DNA of 64,000 nucleotides from Sipunculus nudus (Eukaryota; Annelida; Sipuncula; Golfingiida; Sipunculidae): NCBI GenBank assembly GCA_026874595.1, contig CM049306.1, positions 15,087,019 to 15,151,018 of the forward strand, read 5' to 3'. Shown piece by piece: positions 1 to 9,925 of this stretch (position 1 is its first letter; each line of letters starts with the position of its first letter). The notes under the pieces were generated by a model. It saw only the letters and a program-made list of their open reading frames with translations, ran no database searches and was not told where the DNA came from. The position numbers and the translations under genes were made by a program.

Positions 1-1315
1 CACCTCGCGATTGGCTAAATGTCCCAGGTGAGAGCTGGGGGCAGAGTGATTGACAGGCCTGTGGCAGAGCTGGAGTTAGTTTACAAACACCCTGTCAACA
101 CATCTGGGTGTTAACTGGATAGAAATAACCCTTTTCCACAAAATGTAACCGGCGACCCAAAATGGGCTCAGCTGCATTAGATTCGCCCAGTATTCAATAT
201 TACGTATACTTTTTATTGAAAAAACATCAATTTTTAGGATTTTGACCAGTCCTGCTACCTTTACTATTGATGTCATAGTGCACAGACCTTGGTAATTAAG
301 TGTTTCTGCAGTACAATTACGAACTGTTGTGCAACAGCCAAGCTTGTGCACAAAAGAAAACCTGCTTTGAATATCTATTTGAATACTAAAAAATTTAAAT
401 TCAAATAGATGTTCTTCAAATTAGTTTGCCGGTCCATCATCAATATACAAAAAAATGTGTGTTTACACCAACAATTTACTAAATAACATCACATTATCTT
501 AATAATGAACAGAAGCAAACAACCCTCAATAGACCACCATAGTAACTGGTAATGCCAACATAATCCCTGATTACTGTAAAGTTAATTCATTTATTAGACA
601 TAATTAGTCAAATTAGTGGTGTTCAAATGCTTCATAGACAAAGTGTTCTTTATATTATTGGAATTGTATAATTAAACTTGGTTTACTAATAAATTATCAG
701 ACAGTAAGTTCATTAGTCTTAAATAAAAACCTAAAGTTCTGAAAGATATCACATATTCTTGGTTACTATTATAATGTTCAATAATGACAATCTTAATCCA
801 ACTTCCAATTGTACTACCAGAAGTGGCAGTACTCAGCAGCAGTACAAGTGGTACTAAGAATGTTTCATTTCTAGGAAATTAATTTCAATTATAAGCTGCG
901 TAGAGCAGTATAATTGTAACGTCATCTGAATCATTTAACTTACACATTTATTTGTAGAACTTGGTTAGAACTTCGCAGACACAGCCAACAAGAAGCAACA
1001 TTTATCTGAACGATAATATAGGGTCTCTTTATCCCGAAGGTTTCCGATACCCAAATTCATAGATTGGTCCCTTTGATATTTTGGAAACACAGGAATGTTC
1101 AGCGGACCAGTCCATCATTCCGAAGTGATTCTTTCGGTTGTTGTCGGCTCTGTCCGTCTTAAGAAGCACGTGTCAGATGTATCTCCGTAAAGTTTGTGGT
1201 TAGCAGTCTCTCTTGATTGGTGCCGTTACGTAACCTATGTAGTACCTGGGTGGTTAACGGTGCCGTTGTCAGGGATCAGTTGTCAACAACTGGCCGGCGT
1301 CATGCATGTTTATTA
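1..1315. other. No gene recognised
   Basis: AT-rich sequence with only short open frames that resemble nothing I know. No repeat ends or splice-flanked coding stretch were found. It may be intergenic or intronic. Confidence 0.5.
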
Positions 1316-2335
1316 TCAAGCTGGCCTGGCGTCATTGATAGGGACCTCTTTCCCATTGATAATTAACTTTCCGCGCCAGAAACGGACCTTCTGGTTGTCG
1401 TTGTGAGCCTGGGTCATTTGAGCAATCGCTTTTCTTTTCAATGGGTAGTCTTCTTAACTAGGTCTTCTGCGAAGAAAGCTTGCTGGCTGCGGTTGCGCTT
1501 TTGTTTTTGGATTTTAAGTAACTCGTTTCTTGCAGGGCGGCTATGGAATTTAACAATGATATGTCTGTGTCCTTTAGTTTCAACTCTCCCGGTTCTGTGC
1601 GCGTTTTCGAGTAGCCCATGTATTTTTACGTCCTGAATGTCACCAAGAAGTCTCTGTTCGTTAATGTTTGGAAACAATTTGCATACAATCTTCACCTTTG
1701 TTCTCTGGTACTCCAATCAATCTCAAATTGAATTCTCTGCTGTATCTTTCTATGTCTAAGAGTTTCTCTTTCATCAAATTTATTTGCTCATTTTTTTCGC
1801 TATTTTCTGCTTTCAGTCTATCTATTTCCGATCTTAAATTTTTATTTTCTGCCTCTGTGCTTTCTATTTTTGCCTTTGTTTCGTCAATGTCACCTTGCGT
1901 GTATTCAAGACTTTGTGCAATTGAGTTGATTTTACTCTCCATTCCTGAACATTTAGAGTCTAATTTTTTTTTACATCTCTCCTTATGCTTTCAATATCCT
2001 CACAAAAGGGTTTCTTTGAAATTGTCTATTGCAACCTTAAATGCATTTTCTAGCACAGAGCACTTTTCTTCAATAAGAGCAATTACGGAGCCGCTTACCT
2101 GTGGTGTGCGCGGGGCGTCCATTTCAGCTCTCTCTGTATCTGTACGAACTTTTCTTTACAGTTTCGATATATCTATCCATACTTGGCTGTGCCATGTTTT
2201 CAATGTCACTTTTGCTCTTAGATCTAGTCTGTATAGTCGAGATTTTTGACATTTTATCCAGTGGATCGTTTGATCTAACGGGAGCTCATGAAAACACGAC
2301 CGCTCATGCTGCCATCTTGACCGGAAGTCCCAGAA
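1316..2335 (-). mobile_element. LINE (L1/Tx1-like) 5' end with broken ORF1
   Basis: Read on the minus strand, the fragment starts near 2335 with a short G/C-rich leader containing TTCCGGTCAAGATGG, typical of LINE 5' ends. A likely ORF1 ATG lies at 2252-2250 (MSKISTIQTRSKSKS). The protein has a long heptad-rich stretch of E, K, N and L (about 1930-1760), which looks like the trimerising coiled coil of L1 ORF1p. An RRM-like part follows, with ERYSREFNLRLIGVPE near 1750, then ENAHRTGRVETKGHRHIIVKF, and the C-terminal part VRFWRGKLIINGKEVP. It ends at a stop at 1318-1316. At least two frame changes separate these blocks, so ORF1 is dead. Total span is about 312 codons, normal for L1-type ORF1. 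No ORF2 endonuclease or RT follows, which is unusual because LINE copies normally lose the 5' end rather than the 3' end. Confidence 0.8.
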
Positions 2336-3394
2336 ATGATAACTTTTCTTTGAAAAGGTTTTCTGTACTGTAAACTACTTAACTGTACATTACTATTTTA
2401 TTGATTTATAGTAAATTTCCGGGTGCCTTTTCATATTATTATTGTAAATGGATTTGGCTGTTTCTAGCATTCTGGATCAACAGTTGCTTTAATTAAGACA
2501 AAAGTTTTACTTATCCTGAATTGCCAGATACATTGACCTAGGACCTACTATCAGGTCGTGCTCTAAAACAATCAATATCCATCGATCAAACTTTCTTTAA
2601 TAAACAGGCGATAAAAGGGATAAAATTTATTTTAAAAATACATAAACTTGGTTCTGCAAAATATTATAATTAATTCTACTTTGTACTTTCCTTTTCTGGA
2701 CAGCACGAGACACATTATTCCTCTGGAGAAAGGCTCATATAGCTTGTTTTTTAACCGTTTTACACTCGGCAAAGTTTGCTGAACTTGCACAAGCAAGAGC
2801 AGTATCATCAAAGTAAGATCATGTGACGCACGCTTATACTGAGGTAAAAAGCAGTATATTTGGTATATATAGATAAATTTTGTAAACAAAATTTAATTAA
2901 GACAGGAAACATGTAAGGAACAGTAGTTTCTAAACTTATGAGAAGGCCATGTGTGTAAAAAGAGAAATACAGTTGATTTAACAAGAGTGAAGTCCAGAAA
3001 GAACCTTGATCGCCTTCTTTAATGTACAGTTAAATGTGTTACTTCAAACAAGTTTCAAACTTTGCCACTCTGCGGCAACAGAATTGAATCAGAAAATGGG
3101 CGACCAGAATTAGGGCACAGCATCACGCGAGTATGAGTTTAGCAATGTTAGGATCTCAAATAACGGATGGCACTCATTTCATCCATGGCACACTTGCTTT
3201 AAGAAAGGTTCATGGTCCATGAAAAAGTATTCATGAAAAATCAGAATCATTAATTAGTGACCCAGGAGTCAAGACGGTCTGCTGATCTTAGATTGTCGTC
3301 ATTTTATTTTTTTTTTCACAGTATCTGTAAAGTTGTAAAGAGATTATCCAATGAGTTTTCTTCAAATTTTCTATGATGATAGATACATACGTGT
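2336..3394. other. No gene recognised
   Basis: No coding similarity seen. The 85-codon minus-strand frame at 2632-2889 has low complexity and no motif. The stretch ends where the first LTR begins. Confidence 0.5.
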
Positions 3395-3658
3395 TGTTAC
3401 AGGTGCTCTTTTTATTGTGTGACACGGGCGTAACTCGTGTTGTTATTGCACTCTATGTTTAATCCGAACTGGTTGAACTCTGGTTGTCATGCTAGCCTTG
3501 GCCTTTCACGCCTGGCGGAGGTCACGTGATGACCCTGGTATGTAGAGACACACAGAGCGATATTCTTCTAGATGATTTCTGTAGCGCGTCTTTATTGTGT
3601 TGTGTAAGATCTTTTGGACTGTTCGAGAAGTGGAAAATTCTCGGCTTGGGGTGAAGAG

Positions 3659-3666
3659 TATATAAA
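3659..3666 (+). promoter_or_regulatory. LTR TATA box
   Basis: TATATAAA followed by a G run and GCTGTGTTTTAGAGCCG. The same block recurs at 24218-24225 and 30253-30260 and, in the partial 3' LTR, near 9790. Position and conservation support a U3 core promoter. Confidence 0.7.
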
Positions 3667-4123
3667 GGGGCTGTGTTTTAGAGCCGAGGGAGAGCAGCAG
3701 AGAAGATTTCCGGCGGACGCAGAAGCGTGTGTCAGTTTCTGGGACCTTATCCGACGAGTGCGGCAATTATAGATTTTCTTCAGACATTCTCCTTGATTTT
3801 TTGCATTTGGACTTCAGTTTATTTTCTGGATTGTTACAAGAGCTTTACACTGGACTGTCATTCTCCGAGAGTATACATTTAAAGAACTTAACGTTGTGAC
3901 GTTGGTGGTATCCAGGTACTGTGCATTTTGTGTATTTTACTGTGTGATTGTATTGATTTGTTGTTTTACCGCAGTTTTACTGTATATTTGTATTGATTTA
4001 ATGTATTGTAATGTTAGGGTTGTTTTAAGAATAAATTATGGTTATTTGTTAAAAAAAAACACTGACTTCTTTATTCATTCCCCTACACATTTCGCGTTGC
4101 CTAGTGTTACAGAATCTGATTTG

Positions 4124-4419
4124 AATGCCCCCGCCACAAAGTGGCCGGGGCATATAGTTTTACCCATGTCCGTCTTTCCGTCCTTCCGTCCTTCCGAAAT
4201 CAAACAGTTGTACGGACTTTTTTCGCAATGCCTGCGTACTGGCCTGATTTTTGGTGTGTTCCTTGATAATGACCCGTTACAGATCGAGTTTGCATTTTGC
4301 CCTTCTTGACCTACTTTTGACCATACAACACCTCCTGAACTTTTAAATTTTTACAAAATTTAACAAATGTTTCTAATTTGCCCCAGGCGGGGGCATTCGT
4401 GTCGAACCGACACATCTTG
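4124..4419 (+). mobile_element. Short Helitron-like non-autonomous element inside the LTR
   Basis: The insert begins with a hairpin (4127-4151, GCCCC...GGGGC) followed by CATATAG, then a (TCCG/TCTT) pyrimidine microsatellite. It ends with GGCGGGGGCATTCG, a 5-bp-stem hairpin TGTCG-AAC-CGACA (4400-4412) and CATCTTG. The other LTR copies run uninterrupted through this point, and the insertion lies in a T-rich target (ATTT before, TTTT after). There are no inverted terminal repeats at the two ends and no target duplication. This architecture fits Helitron-like elements of the Helentron/HINE kind. The element at 42228-44236 has the same plan with different sequence. Confidence 0.6.
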
Positions 4420-4494
4420 TTTTTATATCCCTTACAAAATTTCGTGTTCATCTCGCATACATGATCTGTTTATATTAGGTTCCGTAACATAAAA

Positions 4495-4512
4495 TTGGGG
4501 GCTCGTCTGGAT
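4495..4512 (+). other. Primer-binding site, tRNA-Pro type
   Basis: TTGGGGGCTCGTCTGG lies five bases after the LTR end. It closely resembles the TGGGGGCTCGTCCGGGAT primer site complementary to tRNA-Pro used by murine leukaemia virus and some Gypsy elements. The same site at 24901-24918 in copy 2 is similar. Confidence 0.6.
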
Positions 4513-4655
4513 GCTTAATAGTTTTGACAATATATTAGGCCTTGACCTGGACATTATTTTAGCATACATTGTTTACAAGATTACACATTGTTTACAGAAC
4601 ATTGTTCACATGATTTATCTCAGTGGTTTTTTTGTTATTGTTTTGACATTTTAAC

Positions 4656-5860
4656 ATGGCAGATTACAAACCTGAGACATTTGTTGACGATCCCGACCCT
4701 GATCAACTTGAACAGTTGTCAAAAGAACAGTTGTTGCGTTTGGGACAACACATAGGGCTAAGTGTGAAAAAAACTTTGAGAAAGCCTGATATCATTACTA
4801 AAATCATGCAAGATCTAGTTAGCAAAGGTTTAATTGAAGAGACTGAAGTTGAAACATAAAAAAATGGCAGCCTTGCTATGCAATTAGAATTAAAAAAGTT
4901 GGAAATGCAACATTAGCTAGCATTAAAACAGTCAGAATTAGAAAAAGAAAAACAGAGAGAAGAGAGGAAAGAACATGAAAGGTTAGAAAGAGAAAGACTA
5001 GAAAAAGAAATAGAAAGAGAAAGACTAGAAAAAGAAAAAGAAATTGAGTTAAAACGACTGATTTTGGAAAGACGTAAAGTAGAACATAGTCTTAGTGCTG
5101 CCCCAAATCACAGTTTTGATGTTACTAAACACATTAGACTTGTCCCACCTTTTCAAGAAAAAGAGGTTGATAAATATTTCTTAAACTTTGAGAAATTAGC
5201 TGAAAATTTAAAAAGGCCTAAGGAAAATTAGACCATGCTGTTACAAAGTCTATTGACTGGCAAGACCAGAGAAATTTATACAGAGCTTTCAGTAGAAGGT
5301 GCTGCTGACTATGACCTGGTAAAACGGTTAATCCTAAAAGGTTATGAGTTAGTTCCGGAGGCTTACCGCCAGAAATTCAGAAATAGGGAAAAGCGCAAAA
5401 ATCAGACCTACGTTGAATTTGCTAGGACAAAAGAGCAGTTGTTTGATTGCTGGTGTAGTTCTAAAAATGTAATGAAAGATTATGACAATTTGCGCCAGTT
5501 GACTTTGCTTAAAGAATTTAAGCGCTGCATTAACGCAGATGTTAAAACTTTTCTCGATGAGAAAAGTCCTGAAACACTTGACATTGCTGGTCAATTAGCT
5601 GATGATTATTCATTGACACACAAAATATCCTTTACTAGCAAATCAAACCAGTCATTCACAAATAAGAATGTAAAACAGTATGGTCAAAAGAAGTTTACAG
5701 CGCAGTCACCCAGTACTAGTAGTCCTGATAGTTCAACAAAGCCCATAGCGACACCTCAGTCCACGTCCACTGTGTCTAAGTCCAACAAAGACCAGCCATT
5801 TTCAAAGAAAATCTGCAATTACTACAAGAAGGAAGGTCATCTAATATCTGACTGCTAGAA
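4656..5860 (+). pseudogene. gag region with SCAN-like capsid and zinc knuckle (copy 1)
   Basis: The region opens at ATG 4656 (MADYKPETFVDDPDPDQLEQ). A lysine/glutamate-rich charged helix follows (about 4890-5080), then a capsid stretch with EAYRQKFRNREK, QTYVEFARTKEQLFD and LADDYSLTHK. These phrases have the character of the SCAN domain, which published work derives from the Gmr1-like Gypsy capsid. A Ser/Thr/Pro-rich segment leads to a nucleocapsid knuckle (KKEGHLISDC). Broken fossil; capsid would have assembled particles and the knuckle would have bound RNA. Confidence 0.75.
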
Positions 5861-6725
5861 ACTTGCGAATAAACCAAATAGCAAACCTTCTGGTTTTGTT
5901 TCAAAATCTATGCATAGCATAGTAAAAGAGCCAGGCTCTTTTTATGTAAATAAGGGGTACAACTCCTTTGTTGGCTCAAATAAAGAGTTTGATGCTACGG
6001 AGGCCCAAGTGCTGTCTGAATCCAAAGATGAATCCGTAGATTTCGGGGTAAAAACCTCAGTTGATTCCTACGAGGAATTAAATAAGGCTAGGTCCTTTCA
6101 AGACTCCTGCGTGGAGTATTCTCTAAATAAGGCTAAGTCCTTTTATGACTCTTGCGAGAGTATTTCAAATGAGGCCAGGTCCTCTTATGACAAACAAAGT
6201 TTTTTCTGTTGAGGAAAATTCCTCTGTTGACTCCCATGAGGAGTCTGATGATAAAAATGATGTTGATTCCTTAGATGACTCTGAAACAGCGTTTATGACT
6301 GACACCTTCAATGTCAGTTCTTTGTTTGATGAGGTTGAGGTAGTAGATTCCTCTCTTGACTCTGAAATGGAGTTATTTGAGCCATTCATACATGATGGTT
6401 TTGAATCACTTTCAAGTGATATTTCGGATTCTACCCCCATTAGCATTTTGAGGGACACTGTTTCAGGCCAGACTCTCATGTTAGCAAACACTTTGCATTT
6501 TCCAATAGGTCCTTTACTGGTGCACATGCACTTATTAATGGTGTGTTTTCAGACAGGCACACTTCAGTTCCGCTTCACGGTATCCATTTAAAGTCAGATT
6601 TGATTTCTGGAAATATTACTGTGGGCATAAGAACTACTTACCCTTAAAGGGAATTCAGTAGCAACTAGGCAATGATGTTGCAGGTGATAAAGTACAGCCT
6701 GTACCAATAGTGACAGAAAAGCCGT
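5861..6725 (+). pseudogene. Acidic linker and protease region (copy 1)
   Basis: Between gag and protease lies about 170 codons of Asp/Ser/Glu-rich sequence with recurring DS-x-EE and KA(K/R)S words. It is followed by an aspartic-protease-like block (ILRDT...SGQTLMLANT) of the retroelement type. The linker is shared with copy 2 at about 26260-26740. Its function is unknown to me. Broken fossil. Confidence 0.65.
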
Positions 6726-6899
6726 CACCTGATCAGGACAGTGATCCGGAAAGTCAGGAAATTCCTGGTTTGTATCCTTCATGTGCTATAACTAAATCTA
6801 TGGCCAAGAGAAACACACATGAGGATAATGGTCCAGATAATAACACGCTGGGAGTCTCTAGTGACTCGTCTAATGACTCGCCCGTACAGGATGCAGTAT

Positions 6900-7870
6900 T
6901 CCCAAGGTCAGAACTTATTGCGGAACAGCATAAGGACCCTGATATTTCATGTTTGTTTCCCAGGGCAGTTTCTAAAGATGAGCTGTCACAGAACCCAGTT
7001 TGATTCTATGTCAAAAATGGAGTGCTTATGCGTAAATGGCGACCACCTGATGTATGCGCTGATGATGAGTGGGCCATCAAACATCAAACAGTAATGCCCA
7101 AAAGCTTTCGCAGTGAAGTTCTAAGCATGGCACATGAGGCTCCTTTGTCTGGCCATTTAGGTATAAATTAAACTTATCAGAAAGTCAGTACACACTTCTA
7201 TTGGCCTAACCTCAGGAAAGATGTACAATATCGTAAGTCATGCCATACATGCCAGATGGTAGGCAATCCAAATCAGAATCCTCCTAAGGCCCCACTTAGG
7301 CCTATTCCTGCATCCGAGGAATCATTCAGTAGGATTATTGTTGATTGTGTGGGACCACTGCCCAAAACAAAATCTGGACATGAATACTGGGAAAGACTGG
7401 GATGAAGGAATCCACCTATTGCTGTTTGCTGTCAGGGAATCCTCTCAAGAGTCCTTGGGTTTCAGTCCCTTTGAACTAGTTTTTGGACACTCCGTTCGTG
7501 GACCATTGAAACTGCTTAAAGAAAAACTCTTGTGTGAAAATCCTGATTCTCTTAGTTTACTGCAGTATGTCTCAGACTTTCGCACTAAACTATACAATGC
7601 TTGTGAGATTGCAAAGTCCAATCTAAAATCTGCACAAAATAAAATGAAAACAAAGTATGACAAGCACACTGTAAGTCGGACGTTTGAGCCTGGTGAAAAG
7701 GTCCTTGCCTTACTTTCCATCCCTGGCAGACCTCTGCAAGCTAGGTATTTTGGTCCTTACATTGTTGACAAGAAATTCAGTGAATAAAATTACATACTGT
7801 TGACACCAGATAGACGTAAGATGAAACAACTGTGCCATGTTAACATGTTGAAACCATATTATGACAGAAA
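6900..7870 (+). pseudogene. Integrase region (copy 1)
   Basis: An HHCC zinc-binding portion is recognisable from SGHLGI and FYWPNLRKD through SCHTCQMVG (about 7140-7260). It is followed by part of the catalytic core and by the C-terminal portion with GFSPFELVFGHSVRGPL and KVLALLSIPGRPLQARYFGP, the GPY/F-type module. It lies upstream of RT, which is the key oddity of this family. Broken fossil. Confidence 0.8.
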
Positions 7871-8005
7871 AGCACATCAGATGTTGTACAAACTGTTACT
7901 GCTGTTAATTGTGTAAAATCTGACCCTTACCCAGTTAAAGTAGATCTTGATTGTAAGTGTGATGTAGACATTCAGTGTGGTACAGTACCATTTAAAAACT
8001 CAGGC

Positions 8006-8940
8006 GTGCTTAACAACCTGGATGCCAAGCTGTCACACCTTACCGCACAAGAACAACAAGACCTCAAGAACCTGCTGCGGAATTATGAACATTTGTTTAG
8101 TGACATTCTAACAACTAACATGTTGAGCCATGACGTCGATGTTGGCGAGGCAAGCGCAGTCAAGCAACATCCATATAGACTGAATCCAGAAAAGCAAAAG
8201 TATCTACAGGATGAGATTCAATATTTGCTGGACAATGATTTTATTGAACCTAGTAACAGTAGCTGGGGTTCACCATGTATTCTTGTGCCAAAACCTGATG
8301 GAAGTTACCTTATGTGCCCAGATTATCGAAAGCTGGGCTCTGTCACCAAGACTGACACGTTCCCGATTCTGAGGATCGATGATTGTATTGATAGAGTCGG
8401 TAGCTCCAGATATGTCTCCAGGTGTGGCTTGCTAAAAGGATTCTGGCAAGTTCCGCTGATAGAACGAGCGAAAGAAGTGTCCGCATTTGTGACGCCGCAA
8501 TGACTGTACCAGTATAAAGTTATGCCGTTTGGCATGAAGAACTCGCCAGCCACGTTCCAGCGCCTCATCCATATGGTTGTCAAGGACATTCAGGGCTGTG
8601 ACGCATTTATTGATGACCTAATCGTGTACAGCGACACCTGGGAGAAACATCTGCAAATTCTTCGCGCCCTCTTCGAAAGACTCAGTGAAGCACGTGTGAC
8701 CGTCAACTTAGTAAATCTGAGTTTTGTTATGCACAAGTAACATTTTTGGGTAATATTGTAGGGCAGGGTCAGGTAAAACCTATTGATGCTAAGATAAGTG
8801 TTATTTCTGCATTTTTTAGACCAGAAAACAAAAGGGAAATAATGCGTTTTCTTGGTATGCTTGGATACTACAGGAAGTTTTGTCCAAATTGTGCTGCTGT
8901 AGCTGAACCCTTGACTAATTTGTGAAAGAAGAAACAAAAG
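8006..8940 (+). pseudogene. Reverse transcriptase region (copy 1)
   Basis: Gypsy-type RT blocks occur in order: KQHPYRLNPEKQKYLQDEI, WGSPCILVPKPDGSY, LLKGFWQVPL, then MPFGMKNSPATFQRL and the active-site box FIDDLIVYSD near 8606. The connection segment with FLGMLGYYRKF follows near 8850. The RT is of Ty3/Gypsy type, not Copia. Broken fossil. Confidence 0.85.
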
Positions 8941-8984
8941 TTTGTATGGAATGTTCAGTGTGAAAATGCATTTCAGAATTTGAA

Positions 8985-9401
8985 AGCAATTCACCAGTTT
9001 CAGCAGCTCCAGACTTTTCTGTACCTTTTAAGTTAGCTGTAGATGCTAGTGATACTGCTGCTGGTGCTGTGTTGTTACAAGAAGGCAATGATGGCATAGA
9101 TCATCCAGTTTGTTATTTGTCAAGAAAGTTTCATGCAAACCAGAAAAACTACTCCACTATTGAAAAAGAATGTTTGGCTTTGATTTTGGCGTTGCAACAT
9201 TTTGAAGTTTGTGTTACTTCATCAGTCAGGCCTATCATTGTCTTCAGTGATCACACTCCCCTCACGTTCATGAACAAGTTGAAGTGTAAAAATCAAAGAT
9301 TGTTGAGATGGAGTTTGTTCTTACAGGATTACAATCTTGATATCATACACATTAAAGGGAAAGACAATGTACTTGCTGATTGCTTATCGAGATGTTTATG
9401 A
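8985..9401 (+). pseudogene. RNase H region (copy 1)
   Basis: LAVDASDTAAGAVLLQEG near 9030, NYSTIEKECLALILALQHFE near 9150, VFSDHTPLTF near 9240 and IIHIKGKDNVLADCLSR near 9345 give the D, E, D, D order of the RNase H fold. This is the last pol module; no integrase follows it. Broken fossil. Confidence 0.85.
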
Positions 9402-9483
9402 AATGTTGTAAACAGGATGTTTATGTAATGTTGTAAATAAGATGATTTTCGAGATGTTGTAAAAATTTATCGATTGTGATCGC

Positions 9484-9533
9484 AAAAAGAAAGTTTTCCG
9501 AGAAAACTTTCTTTTTTCTTACAGGAGAGGGAG
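9484..9533 (+). other. Hairpin and polypurine tract before the 3' LTR (copy 1)
   Basis: A near-perfect inverted repeat with arms of about 13 bp (AAAGAAAGTTTTC / GAAAACTTTCTTT, 3-base loop CGA) lies at 9487-9515. It is followed by ACAGGAGAGGGAG, the polypurine tract that abuts the 3' LTR at 9534. The tract would prime plus-strand synthesis. The hairpin has no role known to me. Confidence 0.6.
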
Positions 9534-9925
9534 TGTTACAGGTGCTCTTTTTATTGTGTGACACGGGCGTAACTCGTGTTGTTGTTACATTTTATGTTTA
9601 ATCCGTACTGTTTGAACTCTCGTTGTCATGCTAGCCTTGGCCTTTCACGCCTGGCGGAGGTCACGTGATGACCATGGTATGGAGAGACACACAGAGCGAT
9701 GTTCTTCTAGATGATTCCTGTATCGCGTGTTTATTTTGTTGTGTAAGATCTTTTGGACTGTTCGAGAAGTGGAAAATTCTCGGCTTGGGGTGAAGAGTAT
9801 ATAAAGGGGCTGTGTTTTAGAGCCGAGGGAGAGCAGCAGAGAAGATTTCCGGCGGACGCAGAAGCGTGTGTCAGTTTCCGGGACCTTATCCGACGAGTGC
9901 GGCAATTATACATTTTCTTCAGACT
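9534..9925 (+). repeat. Partial 3' LTR of Gmr1-like copy 1
   Basis: Starts TGTTACAGG like the 5' LTR and matches it over about 390 bp including the TATA block, with roughly 4% differences by eye. Similarity to the family stops near 9925. Confidence 0.85.

Larger units (their letters stand above)
3395..4489 (+). repeat. 5' LTR of Gmr1-like copy 1
   Basis: The LTR starts TGTTACAGG and ends CCGTAACA, giving TG...CA ends. It carries a TATA box TATATAAA at 3659-3666 and a polyadenylation signal AATAAA at 4030-4035, so the U3-R-U5 layout is readable. About 300 bp of its length is an inserted Helitron-like element (4124-4419). The other LTRs of this family in the window are about 790-800 bp without insertions. 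Confidence 0.9.
3395..9925 (+). mobile_element. Gypsy-class LTR retrotransposon, Gmr1-like, copy 1 (broken fossil)
   Basis: A fossil LTR element of about 6.5 kb. Order on the plus strand: 5' LTR, primer-binding site, gag with SCAN-like capsid and zinc knuckle, an acidic linker, aspartic protease, integrase, reverse transcriptase, RNase H, purine tract and a partial 3' LTR. Integrase precedes reverse transcriptase, as in Copia, but the RT and integrase sequences are Gypsy-like. This matches the Gmr1 group of Ty3/Gypsy elements. The copy is broken in many places (roughly ten or more) and is surely inactive. By eye the 5' LTR and the partial 3' LTR differ at about 4% of positions over ~390 bp, suggesting a fairly young insertion on a genomic time scale. 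No clear target-site duplication was found. A second copy lies at 23956-30778. Confidence 0.9.

Noticed and set aside
1668-2249. 193-codon plus-strand frame
   Set aside because: It is the complement of the LINE ORF1 coiled coil, which clearly reads on the minus strand.
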